DNA of 64,000 nt, taken from Bacteroidota bacterium (GTDB lineage: Bacteria; Bacteroidota; Bacteroidia; B-17B0; Aurantibacillaceae). The notes below the pieces were generated by a model that searched no databases, was not told where the DNA came from, and saw nothing but the letters and a program-made list of their open reading frames with translations. The position numbers were made by a program, and so were the translations under genes. Below are positions 1 through 9,519 of this stretch, piece after piece (position 1 is the stretch's first letter; each line of letters begins with the position of its first letter). Location: positions 62,001-126,000 of the forward strand of contig JAJNDK010000004.1 in assembly GCA_021156365.1 (NCBI GenBank). Reading direction: 5' to 3'.

Positions 1-2462
1 GTGGCAGAGCTTTGTGCACTGATGCTTTCACCGATAGTGTTTGGATTGTCTGAAGCGACCCAGTTATAATTCGAGCTGATATCGCTGCTCAAAGGAATGT
101 TTACGATAGCTCCTGAACAAATAGTTGCGTTGTTTGCACTTGTCATGGTGGGCATTGGGTTCACGCTCGTTATAAAGCTGAAAGGACCACCTACGCAACC
201 TGCTGCAGAAGTAGGCGTTATCGTATACGAAACATTTATCGGGCTGGTGGAAACCGTCGTAAGTGTATTGGTGATAACCGGGTTTGTTTGCGCAGAAAGA
301 CTTTCACCGCTAGTAAGAGGATTGTCGGTAGCGATCCATGAGTAGGTACCTCCGGCCGGAATACTTGCTATGGTATAATTGACTGCGGAGCCTGAACAAA
401 TGCCTATGCTGTTTGCACTGCTGATGGCTGGCAGCGGGTTCACGGTAATGTTTACAGTCTGTCCCGAACCAATACAACCCGCAGCTGAAGTGGGCGTCAC
501 TGTGTAAACTACTATTTCGGGGCCTGCAGAAAGCAGGTTGATCGTATTGTTTATAATAGGGGTTGTTTGCATCCCCACACTCTCACCCGCTGTATTTGGG
601 TTGTTGGCTGCGTTCCAGGTATAAGAGCCCCCACCGAGAGTATTGTTCAGTGGGAGGTTCAGCGCTATCCCCGAACAAACAGCTCCGCTTGATGCGCTGA
701 TCATCACCGGAATGGGATTCACTGTAACGTTCACTGTTTGTGTGGCCGTACATGAATTATTATCCGTTACGGTGATCGTATAAGTAATTATTTGTGAAGT
801 AGCCGTCGGGTTCAGGATCGTATTATTGATCAGTGATGTAGATACGGAGCCTGTGCTTTCACCCGATGTGGCAGCATTGTCTGCAGCGATCCATTGTATA
901 GTATAAGGCGCGGTTCCTCCTGATCCGTTTAGCGTAAGATTTAAAGGAGTGCCACTGCAAACTACATTACTTCCTGAAATTCCCGCTACCAAAGGTCCCG
1001 GGGGTTGGGTTAAGGAATACATGGTAGTGTTTGTGCAGCCAGCTGCACTTGTACCTGTTATGGTATAAGAACCGGCTGCCAATGTTTGAGCCGCTCCGTT
1101 TAAGCCGCCGGGACTCCAGGTATAGGTAACTGCTCCTGTTGCTGTCAGATTAGCTGTTCCTCCAAAACAGGCAACCGGTCCTCCCGAAACACTTACCGGT
1201 GGAAGTGGATTAGCAGTCACGGTAACTGTAGGTCGCACGCTTACACAAGCATTTGCATCTGTTACCTGCGGATAAAAAGAATAGGTGCCTGCCGGGGCAA
1301 GTACCGGTGTGCTAAATACAGGTGAAGATGCTAAAAGCGTTCCGCCGGTGGCAGCATCGTACCAGTTATAGGTATAGGATGGTGTGCCTCCCGAACCATT
1401 CGCAGTGAGTGTGCCGCTGGTGCCCGCACAAACGGTTGCATTGGATGCAGATACTAAAGGCAATGGATTTACAGTTACAGTGGGTGTTCGCACAACCGAA
1501 CAGCCGTTGCCCTGGTTGCCTGTAACTGTGTATACAGTAGTTGTTCCTGGTGATATATTTATAGAGGCTGTGGTGGCTCCTGTGCTCCACGAAAAAGAAC
1601 CCGCACCCGTACCGGTCAATGTTGCTGTTCCGCCTGCACACATAACAGCGTTGGGAACAACAAAGCCCGGAGGAGCCACATTTATTGTTTGATTAGTGGG
1701 ACTTAACCCGCAACTGGATGTCCAGGTAAGTGTTGTCGTTGATCCTGCCTCCGGGCAACCGGGCACGTAGGTTGTTCCGGGATTCCGGGGATCGGCAAAA
1801 GTACCTGTTCCGTTTGTTGTCCAGAAGCCGGGATCACCTCCGCCATTTAAACCTAAGGGTGCACTTGGTGTATTGGCAATGACACCGGACTGAGTGGATC
1901 CTGGCGTTACTGCTCCGCAGGTAGGAACAGCCATATGAACCTCAAAATTATAATCATAGGTAGGATAACTGGTTCCTCCGCGCCATGCGTTCCCTGAAGC
2001 GTATGCATTTACCGAGGTGCGGATCCAGTCAACCTGGCTTCCATTGGCAATTTCTATATAGTATGGAGATGCCGCGGTAAGAGTAATTCCCGGGCCTGGT
2101 AAAAACACATCATCCCAGGAATTGGTGCTGCCCCCTTTAAAATAGGACATAGATGTCAACAAAGACCCACTTCCCGGCGAGCCCGAAAAGATCCTTACTG
2201 TGATCGTTGTACCTGAACCATAAGTGGCTGTGTGAAGTCGTACCTTAAACAAAGTTCCGGTAACAGAGGGTATAAAAGTCTGGCGGCCATCAGCCGTTCC
2301 AAGCCATTCGCCGGTTACGGAGCCGGAGATGCATTGTGCATTTATCACTACAGCCGCACTTATATTCTGTGGGCCTGCAAGTGCCAAAATGCACAAAAAC
2401 AAGAGGATATGCAAACGCCTTGTTAAATAGTTCTTTTGCCAACGCAAAAAATTTTGTGTCAT
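1..2462 (-). CDS. Giant secreted protein with PKD-like repeats, 3' end outside window
   Basis: An open frame runs from an ATG at 2462 to the left edge without a stop, giving about 820 residues of a longer protein. The N-terminus is a signal peptide (hydrophobic stretch around residues 18-36). A jelly-roll-like region follows, and then Ser/Thr/Gly-rich Ig/PKD-like modules. At least four modules near the window edge share a GES core followed by a (Q/S)(T/S)xxIxNT pattern and end in a VNP(I/L/M)P linker. Proteins of this design in Bacteroidota are usually T9SS-exported adhesins, with the sorting domain at the C-terminus, which is not visible here. The gene is divergent from the sigma factor gene at 2653. 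The function as a surface adhesin is inferred; the coding call itself is strong because reading frame and repeat pattern stay intact throughout. Confidence 0.85.
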   Translation of the reverse strand, partial: MTQNFLRWQKNYLTRRLHILLFLCILALAGPQNISAAVVINAQCISGSVTGEWLGTADGRQTFIPSVTGTLFKVRLHTATYGSGTTITVRIFSGSPGSGSLLTSMSYFKGGSTNSWDDVFLPGPGITLTAASPYYIEIANGSQVDWIRTSVNAYASGNAWRGGTSYPTYDYNFEVHMAVPTCGAVTPGSTQSGVIANTPSAPLGLNGGGDPGFWTTNGTGTFADPRNPGTTYVPGCPEAGSTTTLTWTSSCGLSPTNQTINVAPPGFVVPNAVMCAGGTATLTGTGAGSFSWSTGATTASINISPGTTTVYTVTGNQGNGCSVVRTPTVTVNPLPLVSASNATVCAGTSGTLTANGSGGTPSYTYNWYDAATGGTLLASSPVFSTPVLAPAGTYSFYPQVTDANACVSVRPTVTVTANPLPPVSVSGGPVACFGGTANLTATGAVTYTWSPGGLNGAAQTLAAGSYTITGTSAAGCTNTTMYSLTQPPGPLVAGISGSNVVCSGTPLNLTLNGSGGTAPYTIQWIAADNAATSGESTGSVSTSLINNTILNPTATSQIITYTITVTDNNSCTATQTVNVTVNPIPVMISASSGAVCSGIALNLPLNNTLGGGSYTWNAANNPNTAGESVGMQTTPIINNTINLLSAGPEIVVYTVTPTSAAGCIGSGQTVNITVNPLPAISSANSIGICSGSAVNYTIASIPAGGTYSWIATDNPLTSGESLSAQTNPVITNTLTTVSTSPINVSYTITPTSAAGCVGGPFSFITSVNPMPTMTSANNATICSGAIVNIPLSSDISSNYNWVASDNPNTIGESISAQSSA

Positions 2463-2652
2463 TTTTGTTTTCAAGCTGTTAGGTAAATGCAGACTAAATA
2501 TATAGCAAAAAAAGAAATTAACCAATAATTAACGGTATACTCTTATCAATTTGAGGAAAACAACAAAATATCCCTTTTGAAACACGAAAACTAATAAAGG
2601 CGATAAGGAAAAGCGTAATTTGGTTATATTAGTGGCGTCGTAAGAAAACGGT

Positions 2653-3198
2653 TTGACAAAAAAGATAAAATATTCGGAAGAGGAGCTGGTTGCCCTGTTG
2701 CAACAGAAAGACAAAAAAGCCTTTGAATACCTGTACGACAACTATTCGGACGCTCTCTACGGCATCACACTTAAGATCGTAAGAGGTGATACTGACCTGG
2801 CGCACGATATACTGCAGGAAGCCTTCGTGAAGATCTGGAAGAATTTCGAAAAATACGACCGGCAAAAAAGCTCTCTTTTTACATGGATCCTCAACATCAC
2901 ACGTAACCATGCCATCGACACACTCCGGTCGAAGCGCTATAAATATGAGATCCAAAATCTTGAGGATAACGTACGTATCATTGAAACCACCCACACCAGC
3001 CAAACCAATACGGATACACTTGGAGTAAAGCAGGCTGTAGAGACCTTATTGGATCCTGAACAACAACTGGTCATAGATGCCATCTACTTTAACGGACTAA
3101 CCCAGGAAGAAGCCTCGAAGGAATTGAACATTCCGTTGGGAACAGTAAAAACAAGGGTACGAATCGCTCTCCGGGAGCTAAGAAAAATATTTAAGTAA
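2653..3198 (+). CDS. ECF-type RNA polymerase sigma factor (sigma-70 family)
   Basis: The 181-residue protein has the two-domain layout of extracytoplasmic-function sigma factors. Region 2 spans roughly residues 22-95, with DILQEAFVKIWKNF as the core-binding/-10 helix. Region 4 spans roughly residues 128-180, with a helix-turn-helix around LTQEEASKELNIPLGTVKTR. The start is a TTG at 2653; no ATG lies near the beginning of the conserved region. The next gene begins one base after the stop and encodes an RskA-like anti-sigma factor, so the two form a sigma/anti-sigma operon, as in SigK/RskA systems. By analogy it would direct RNA polymerase to a small regulon when the membrane partner releases it. 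The target genes and the signal are not visible here. Confidence 0.95.
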   Translation: MTKKIKYSEEELVALLQQKDKKAFEYLYDNYSDALYGITLKIVRGDTDLAHDILQEAFVKIWKNFEKYDRQKSSLFTWILNITRNHAIDTLRSKRYKYEIQNLEDNVRIIETTHTSQTNTDTLGVKQAVETLLDPEQQLVIDAIYFNGLTQEEASKELNIPLGTVKTRVRIALRELRKIFK

Positions 3199-3199
3199 A

Positions 3200-4012
3200 G
3201 TGAATACAAAGGAATATATAGAGTCGGGAATAATTGAAAGCTATATTCTCGGAAACATTTCACCTCAGGAAAAACAAGAGGTGGAATGTATGGCTCATAT
3301 ATATCCGGAAATCAATGAAGAATTAAAGAGTGCTGCCGCTGCTTTCGAATCGTATGCACAAACCTATAGTAAAAAAGCACCGGAAGGCCTGAAAGCAAAG
3401 ATCTTTGCCGAAATTGAAAAAGAAGGACCGAACGAAGAAGCAAAAATTGTTCAGTTAGATGGAGATCGAAGTCAGAAAAATCTGCGCTTCTGGAAATATT
3501 CTGCAGCTGCCGGTTTTGTTTTTTTCCTTACTACAAGTGCATTCCTGATCATGCAGAAAGGTAAATATGCCGGACAATCCGATAAGCTGACAGCTATGAA
3601 TAGCGCCCTGGATAGCTCGCAACAAAAACTGGCCGGCATGTCAGAAGATATGTTGCTGCAAAACAAACGCCTCGATCTATACACCAATCCCGACAATCGC
3701 ATTATTGCCATGAAAGGACTGGAGAAAAAAGATCCTTCATCACTTGCGCTCATTTGCTGGAACACTGCCAGCAAAGATGTATATATCGATGTGAAAAATT
3801 TACCTGCGGCACCCGAAGGAAAACAATACCAGCTATGGGCCATTGTAGATGGAAAACCCATAGACCTTGGAGTAATGGACACCAGCGGAAAAGCAGAATT
3901 CCATAAAATGAAAGCAGTAGCCTCCGCACAGGCCTTTGCCGTTACTCTCGAAACAAAGGGAGGAAGTCCTGTTCCTACAATGGACGAGATGTATGTGATC
4001 GGAAATGTTTAA
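3200..4012 (+). CDS. RskA-like membrane anti-sigma factor
   Basis: The 270-residue protein starts at GTG 3200, one base after the sigma factor stop. It has an N-terminal cytoplasmic region (about 1-90) containing the YILGNISPQEKQEVE motif typical of anti-sigma-K family proteins. One transmembrane segment follows around residues 97-117, then a short coiled-coil-like stretch. The periplasmic RskA domain (about 170-270) carries the characteristic pattern of a conserved W, the LPAAPEGKQYQLWAI segment and a closing SPVPT motif. It should hold the adjacent ECF sigma factor inactive at the inner membrane. No zinc-binding HxxxCxxC motif is visible, so it is not a ZAS-type anti-sigma factor. Confidence 0.93.
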   Translation: MNTKEYIESGIIESYILGNISPQEKQEVECMAHIYPEINEELKSAAAAFESYAQTYSKKAPEGLKAKIFAEIEKEGPNEEAKIVQLDGDRSQKNLRFWKYSAAAGFVFFLTTSAFLIMQKGKYAGQSDKLTAMNSALDSSQQKLAGMSEDMLLQNKRLDLYTNPDNRIIAMKGLEKKDPSSLALICWNTASKDVYIDVKNLPAAPEGKQYQLWAIVDGKPIDLGVMDTSGKAEFHKMKAVASAQAFAVTLETKGGSPVPTMDEMYVIGNV

Positions 4013-4031
4013 AGATTAGTACGGCGATTGT

Positions 4032-6203
4032 TTACTCCGCAACGATGTGGTCTCTTATCAACTGAAGGTTCTTGTTGAACTCCGTAACATTTTTATTGAA
4101 GAAGTCCAGGAGGATCATCTCTTCCAGTGTATACCGCTTGCCTTCCACAAAACACACTATCCACGCATCTTTCTGGCCTTTTCCGATAGCGAACTGCCGT
4201 TGGAATTCCGCGTCATCGAGACTGTTGAAAGTACCCTGTGTAAAGCGCGTGATTCCATCCGGGTAATTGATCTGCTCTGGTGTTCCGTATTCTTTCAGGT
4301 GATCCCATTTGTAATTCTGAGGCGTTCTGTAAGCCGCGATCTGCACTTTAAATTGCATCCTGCTACAGGAGACCTTGTCACCGATCTTCAATAACATTCT
4401 ATACACTTCCGGGTTGTTGAGACTTTTGTTTTTCAGAGCTGTAAAGTCGAGTGCTTTAAATGCAGCGCATGGATCGGAGCTGTTCTCGGGGATCAGCGGA
4501 TTTGTTTTCGTTGTTGTATCAATGGGATGATTGTAGGCGCTTGCATCAGTTATGGTATCCAATAAATTACTTAGCAATTCATTCATTTTCTTGGTCGTGT
4601 CCACGTGCGGATCGATATAGCCGTCTTTTGCGAGGTGAAAGTCTTTGTGGACTTCCACAAACTTATTTAACTTGGCAATATCAAAATCCTCCTGGTAATC
4701 CGGAAATGTTTCGGCTTTGATCTTGAATGTATAGTTTTCCCCGGGGCTCAGTGCCACGAGGTATTTACCGGTTTTCGCATTGGAAAGAAAAGGCCCGATT
4801 ACCTCGCCCGTACTCTTTTTAACTACTTCGAGATGCGCTTCCATTGGAATATCATTGCCATACACATGTCCTAATATCATCGCCAGCACAGGCCGTTCAC
4901 CAATGATCCCCGGAGTTACGGTGTAAATATCCTGCGTACCGTCTCCCCCAATGCTCTTACGGTTCGAAGAAAAATAACCCCTGTCGCCTTTTGCTGTGAT
5001 CACATAGTACCTGTCATCATCCGTCGTGTTCAGAGGAAAGCCCATATTGGTTGGCTCTATCCAGCGGCCATCTTTTTTGATGCTGTACATAATATCAAAG
5101 CCGCCTATACTTTTGTGTCCCTGCGAGCTGAAGAACAACGTGATCCCATCCGGGTGAATAAACGGATCGTCGTCATCGTATTTGGTGTTGATCGTAGGTC
5201 CTAAATTTTCTGCCACTCCCCAGGAACCGTCAGCCTGCCGTTTTGATACGTACATATCCCGTTTGCCAAAACCTCCCGGCCGCTCACTTGCAAAATACAG
5301 AGATTTTCCATCCGCAGTAATGGAGCAACTGCCCTCCCAATACTTCGTGTTGATATTCGGGCCAAGCACTTCCGGTTTGCTCCAGGTCTCCCCTACCAAA
5401 TGACACACATAAATATCGCCGCCGTTCTTTTTATCACTATAGAATGTGTATAGTTCCTGCCCGTCAGGTGAAAGGGCAATGGAAGCATCGTTGTGGTTGG
5501 TGTTGATGATATCGCTGATGCCCGTTGGCTCGCCCCAGGTAGAATCGCTGTTTTTGCGGGAGATCAGGATATCTTCATAATATACCCCGTCCGGGGACGG
5601 ATTGAATTTTTCATTTTGCAGGCCACCGGTACTTTTCGAACCTTTGTATGTGTATATCAGCATCGATTCATCCGTGGAAATAACCGGCACGTATTCATTT
5701 CCGTTCGAATTAATAGGCGCGCCCAAGTTCCGGATGTCGGCTTCCACCATCGTTTTGGTCAGGTTCTTTCCAAATATCGAATTATCTTTATAGTGAATAG
5801 CTTCGCCCTTTATATACCCTTCTTCCGGGTTGGTCGCCAGAAACTCGTCAAAGAATTTTATCGCCTCATCAAACTTATAGTTGGAGTGGTAGGCGCGTCC
5901 CAGGTAGTACAGAACGATGAGATCTTCGGGACTTTCCTTACGTACCTCTTCGAAGATCTGGATGGTTTCTTCTTTTTTCTCCGGTAATTTAAGCGCGCAA
6001 CGTCCTTTCTGGAATTTGAAATACGTCGTTTTAGGATCCAGTTTGGTGAGCTTGTCATACAGCTCATAAGCCTTATCCCAATCCTCGTCATCCATGTGCA
6101 TCTCTGCATCTTCGGCTATACGCGAGATATTATCCTTTTTCTGGGCGTAACCAAAGATGGAAAACAACGACAATAAAATTAGTATGGAAAAACGCTTTAG
6201 CAA
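4032..6203 (-). CDS. PorE/SprE-like TPR and WD40-like propeller protein with SPOR-like tail
   Basis: The frame is open from an ATG at 6314, but the signal peptide (LLKRFSILILLSLFSIFGYAQ minus the last residue) begins at TTG 6203, preceded by AGGTG. The 37 codons upstream look non-coding, so I place the start at 6203 (723 residues). TPR helices span about 25-130. PD40 beta-propeller blades with SPDG and FASERPGG-type motifs span about 168-433. A carboxypeptidase-regulatory-like beta domain spans about 438-523, and an SPOR-like segment (FKVQIAAYRTPQ) about 618-703. TPR, propeller and regulatory-like domains in this order resemble PorE of the T9SS, which ends in an OmpA-type peptidoglycan-binding domain that I do not see here. 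A role at the outer membrane/peptidoglycan interface is inferred. Confidence 0.85.
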   Translation of the reverse strand: MLKRFSILILLSLFSIFGYAQKKDNISRIAEDAEMHMDDEDWDKAYELYDKLTKLDPKTTYFKFQKGRCALKLPEKKEETIQIFEEVRKESPEDLIVLYYLGRAYHSNYKFDEAIKFFDEFLATNPEEGYIKGEAIHYKDNSIFGKNLTKTMVEADIRNLGAPINSNGNEYVPVISTDESMLIYTYKGSKSTGGLQNEKFNPSPDGVYYEDILISRKNSDSTWGEPTGISDIINTNHNDASIALSPDGQELYTFYSDKKNGGDIYVCHLVGETWSKPEVLGPNINTKYWEGSCSITADGKSLYFASERPGGFGKRDMYVSKRQADGSWGVAENLGPTINTKYDDDDPFIHPDGITLFFSSQGHKSIGGFDIMYSIKKDGRWIEPTNMGFPLNTTDDDRYYVITAKGDRGYFSSNRKSIGGDGTQDIYTVTPGIIGERPVLAMILGHVYGNDIPMEAHLEVVKKSTGEVIGPFLSNAKTGKYLVALSPGENYTFKIKAETFPDYQEDFDIAKLNKFVEVHKDFHLAKDGYIDPHVDTTKKMNELLSNLLDTITDASAYNHPIDTTTKTNPLIPENSSDPCAAFKALDFTALKNKSLNNPEVYRMLLKIGDKVSCSRMQFKVQIAAYRTPQNYKWDHLKEYGTPEQINYPDGITRFTQGTFNSLDDAEFQRQFAIGKGQKDAWIVCFVEGKRYTLEEMILLDFFNKNVTEFNKNLQLIRDHIVAE

Positions 6204-6374
6204 TTCACCTTTTTTGGATATGCTAAAATGCTTACTATTTAAAGTCAAATGACCTGGAGGGTTATTAACTTTTTTACACCTGTATGTTAATAACCGTGCC
6301 CGTTCAAAAGACATGAAGCCCGTATTCCTTTGTTTATGGCCCTTTCAAGGAACCAGGCAGATCTCAAAGTGGGC

Positions 6375-6776
6375 CTACTTTATGGAAAGGAGCCATTGTA
6401 CCGCACTATCCATATCCGAAAAACATTTTGACGGATTCGGCGGGCGGTTTATCTTCAGGTAAAAGTTAACAAAAATACTCTGGGCAGTGGAAGTTGCAAT
6501 GAAAGCATCCGCAAGTGTGTATCGCTGCCCTTCTTCTCCTGCAGAAAATTCCCTCGCTTCTTTTTCGAAATTGGTGTTGATGGCAGATTCCATTAAAACC
6601 CGCATCCGTTTTCCCTTCCCGAGCTTTCCTATAGCATCGTTTATTTCTTTTGATTCTTTATAGCCAATAGTGATGAGGTCCCTGAATACCACATGAATGA
6701 TGCCATTGCTGCGCAACGAAACGATAGAATGAGGAAATACTCTTTCCTGCACACTATTTTCATTATTGGCTGACAT
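6375..6776 (-). CDS. Small SpoIIAA/STAS-like protein
   Basis: The 133-residue soluble protein has no signal peptide or membrane segment. Its alternating strand/helix pattern, with an N-terminal VSLRSNGIIHVVFRD strand pair and a C-terminal DSAVQWL helix, resembles SpoIIAA/STAS-like domains that are common as conserved hypothetical proteins in Bacteroidota. No catalytic motif is evident. It lies downstream of radA on the same strand with a 75-base gap, so co-transcription is possible. I do not recognise a specific function; the family assignment rests on fold-like pattern only and is tentative. Confidence 0.7.
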   Translation of the reverse strand: MSANNENSVQERVFPHSIVSLRSNGIIHVVFRDLITIGYKESKEINDAIGKLGKGKRMRVLMESAINTNFEKEAREFSAGEEGQRYTLADAFIATSTAQSIFVNFYLKINRPPNPSKCFSDMDSAVQWLLSIK

Positions 6777-6851
6777 AAGGGTAAGACAAATATAACAATG
6801 TAAGTGAAAGAAAAAAATGGCAGAGAAAGCCGATTTATTATCTGCGATGCA

Positions 6852-8234
6852 TTAGCCGAAGATGGCCCCGAATACCTCATCCATTTTGCTTACAGCGATC
6901 ACTTCTATGGACAGATTTTTTTTCTCTATTCCTTTGAGGTTGTAGGAAGAGATAAATATTTTTGAAAAGCCCAGCTTATCGGCTTCCGAGATCCGCTGAT
7001 CAATGCGGCTTACCGGGCGGATCTCTCCGGTGAGCCCAACCTCACCTGCAAAACAATAATCCTGCGGAATGGCCATGTCTTCGTTAGAAGAAAGTACGGC
7101 ACATACGAGTGCCAGGTCCACACCCGGGTCTTCGATCTTGATGCCTCCCGCAATGTTCAGGAACACATCCTTGATGCCCAGGCGGAATCCACATCTTTTT
7201 TCAAGCACGGCCAGCAGCATCGATAAACGACGAAGATCGAAGCCCGTGGAAGAACGCTGCGGCGTTCCGTAAGCGGCGCTGCTCACGAGTGCCTGCGTTT
7301 CGATCAGCAGCGGACGATTTCCCTCGAGGCTGGCAGCAATAGCCACACCGCTGGTAGGATGATCCCTGCCCGTGATCAGTATTTCGGATGGATTGTTCAC
7401 TTCTTTCAATCCCTCACCCTGCATCTCATAGATCCCTAATTCGTTGGTGCTGCCGAAACGGTTCTTGGTTGTTCGCAGCAACCGGTATACGTGGTTTCTG
7501 TCGCCTTCGAACTGCAGCACGGTGTCCACCATATGCTCGAGCACTTTGGGTCCGGCCAGGCTACCTTCTTTGGTGATATGCCCGATCATAAACACGGGTG
7601 TATTGGTTTCTTTTGCAAAGCGCAGGAATTCAGCAGCACACTCACGTACCTGGCTTACACTGCCCGGACTGCTTTCCACATACGTTGTATGAATCGTTTG
7701 TATGGAATCAATGATCACTAACTGAGGCTGGATCTCTGCGATCTGCTGGAAAATATTCTGCGTATTGGTCTCCTGGAGAATAAAACAATTGTTGGTCGTT
7801 ACACCGATCCGATCTGCCCGCATCCTGATCTGCTGCTCACTCTCTTCGCCACTTACATACAGTACTTTCAGGTTTTTTAAGCGCAGGGCCAATTGCAGCA
7901 TCAGCGTTGATTTTCCAATGCCCGGCTCACCGCCAAAAAGCACAAGGCTTCCGGGAACAATACCTCCACCCAGCACGCGTGTAAGCTCTTTGCCCGGCAC
8001 AGGTATCCGCGGATATTCTGCAGATCCGATATTTTGCAGGAGCACCGGTTTATTGCTTTGCCCTTTCCCGTTCTTGGAAGAGGAAAACAGTTGCAGCCGA
8101 TCGTTTTTCGTGTCTTTTTGAATGACTTCTTCCACAAAGGTGTTCCACTCATTGCAGTTAGGACATTTGCCCACCCATTTGGCCGACTGGGTACCGCAAT
8201 TCTGACAGAAAAAAGTTGTTTTTGTTTTGGCCAT
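6852..8234 (-). CDS. radA: DNA repair protein RadA
   Basis: The 460-residue protein has the complete RadA architecture. An N-terminal C4 zinc finger has CQNC at residues 10-13 and CPNC at about 24-27. A RecA-like ATPase core follows with Walker A GEPGIGKST. The RadA-specific KNRFG motif comes next, and a Lon-protease-like C-terminal domain lies at about 280-455. RadA promotes branch migration during homologous recombination. I start at the ATG at 8234 (MAKTKTTFFC) rather than four codons upstream, because MAK followed directly by the zinc finger is the usual N-terminus. It heads the leftward genes that continue with the SpoIIAA-like protein. Confidence 0.97.
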   Translation of the reverse strand: MAKTKTTFFCQNCGTQSAKWVGKCPNCNEWNTFVEEVIQKDTKNDRLQLFSSSKNGKGQSNKPVLLQNIGSAEYPRIPVPGKELTRVLGGGIVPGSLVLFGGEPGIGKSTLMLQLALRLKNLKVLYVSGEESEQQIRMRADRIGVTTNNCFILQETNTQNIFQQIAEIQPQLVIIDSIQTIHTTYVESSPGSVSQVRECAAEFLRFAKETNTPVFMIGHITKEGSLAGPKVLEHMVDTVLQFEGDRNHVYRLLRTTKNRFGSTNELGIYEMQGEGLKEVNNPSEILITGRDHPTSGVAIAASLEGNRPLLIETQALVSSAAYGTPQRSSTGFDLRRLSMLLAVLEKRCGFRLGIKDVFLNIAGGIKIEDPGVDLALVCAVLSSNEDMAIPQDYCFAGEVGLTGEIRPVSRIDQRISEADKLGFSKIFISSYNLKGIEKKNLSIEVIAVSKMDEVFGAIFG

Positions 8235-8379
8235 TTGGAAAAGCAAAGTTAGTCAAAAGCAGGCACAGATTCAGACTTGTTAAAAGATTGTTCGGGAAGC
8301 ATTTTTACCGCTTCGGAGGCGGATTACCTTTGTTTTGAAGCGTGCATGTTAGTAGCTTGTCCGCTATTCGGCGTGTTGA

Positions 8380-8613
8380 TCACGATCTAACCCGGGATCT
8401 TTGAGGTTTTATCTTTATTTTGTAAAAACCATTGCTGACTGCCCATTTGAGCAGGCCGACGCCGGAATGCGTTTTTGTTTTTTTGTAAAGTACTGTTTTT
8501 TGTTTTTCAAGATACCTCAGCTTGAGGTCCAATTTGGCAGCAATATCGGCATTGCGATGATCATCGCAGATCAGTTTCAGTAATTTCAGTTCTTTCGGGG
8601 TCAGTTCAATCAT
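8380..8613 (-). CDS. Stand-alone LuxR-type helix-turn-helix protein
   Basis: The 77-residue protein starts at ATG 8613. Residues 3-63 match the GerE/LuxR DNA-binding fold: LTPKELKLLKLI at the start, a NADIAAKL helix, then a basic recognition helix and a closing GLLKWAVSNGF segment. It has no receiver or sensor domain. The same frame stays open further upstream over trmB (to 9261), but that part is antisense to trmB and does not look like protein, so I use the internal ATG. Small isolated HTH proteins of this type occur in Bacteroidota, but their targets are unknown. The gene is divergent from trmB, with about 180 bases between the starts. Confidence 0.75.
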   Translation of the reverse strand: MIELTPKELKLLKLICDDHRNADIAAKLDLKLRYLEKQKTVLYKKTKTHSGVGLLKWAVSNGFYKIKIKPQRSRVRS

Positions 8614-8796
8614 GCACACGAAAATAGCAAAATATTGTTTCCGGCAAGTGTGGTGTTTTCCCCAATGATTTAAGCCACAGCGAATAAAAACCGGGGCTGA
8701 TACTAAATGCAGAGACACGGTAACACAATCAATCTGCGGTAAACACAATGGTTGTGATAAGAAATATGTATTTTTGCCGCTTTCAAAATCATAGCT

Positions 8797-9474
8797 GTGC
8801 CAAGTAAAATAGAAAAATTCGAAGAATTCACCTCCTTTCCCAATTGTTCTTTTTTGCCTTTTCAAAAGATAGCAGAAGGGCATCCGCTTCGTGGCAAATG
8901 GAGGAGCGAACAGTTTAAGAACAGCAACCCCATCGTGCTTGAGCTCGGCTGCGGCAGAGGTGAATACACGGTAGGGCTGGCAAAGAACAACCCGGAAAAG
9001 AACTTCATCGGGGTGGATATAAAAGGAAACAGGATCTGGACCGGAGCCAAAGAAGCACTGGATAAAAAAATGGACAATGTTGCTTTTATACGTGTGCGTA
9101 TCGACTTTATCGAACATTGTTTTGTAAAAGATGAGGTGGATGAGATCTGGATCACCTTTCCCGATCCACAGCCCAATAAGCCGAGAGCCCGCCAGCGCCT
9201 GACCAACCCGATATTCCTCAACCGGTATTTTAAATTCCTGAAACCCGGAGGACGTATCCATTTAAAGACCGATAATACCGGTTTTTATGAATACACCCTG
9301 GAGATCATAGAACAGGAAAAACATCTGTTGATCTGGTCTACAGCCGATCTGTATACTCACAATCCTTCCGGGCAAAAAGAGCTGACGGAGATCCAGACCT
9401 ATTACGAAAACCTGTTCTCCGCCAAAGGAGAGAAGATCAAATACTGTTGTTTTCAAAAAAATGATAACAACTAA
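8797..9474 (+). CDS. trmB: tRNA (guanine-N7)-methyltransferase
   Basis: The 225-residue protein starts at GTG 8797. It carries the Rossmann SAM-binding motif LELGCGRGEYTVGLAK (about residues 48-63), then FIGVDIKGNRIW. The TrmB signature DEIWITFPDPQPNKPRARQR follows, with its conserved Asp and Pro residues, and then RLTNPIFLNRY. The enzyme places m7G at position 46 in the variable loop of many tRNAs, using S-adenosylmethionine. Length matches the family. It is followed 45 bases downstream by the O-antigen-ligase-like gene, probably a coincidental neighbour. Confidence 0.97.
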   Translation: MPSKIEKFEEFTSFPNCSFLPFQKIAEGHPLRGKWRSEQFKNSNPIVLELGCGRGEYTVGLAKNNPEKNFIGVDIKGNRIWTGAKEALDKKMDNVAFIRVRIDFIEHCFVKDEVDEIWITFPDPQPNKPRARQRLTNPIFLNRYFKFLKPGGRIHLKTDNTGFYEYTLEIIEQEKHLLIWSTADLYTHNPSGQKELTEIQTYYENLFSAKGEKIKYCCFQKNDNN

Positions 9475-9519
9475 GTTGTTTTGTGTATACTAAAATCCTA
9501 TTTCTGACGTTTTTATTGA

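Noticed and set aside
8614-9261. Upstream part of a 293-codon leftward open frame over trmB
   Set aside because: It is exactly antisense to trmB and has no protein-like pattern. Only the last 77 codons, after ATG 8613, resemble a protein.
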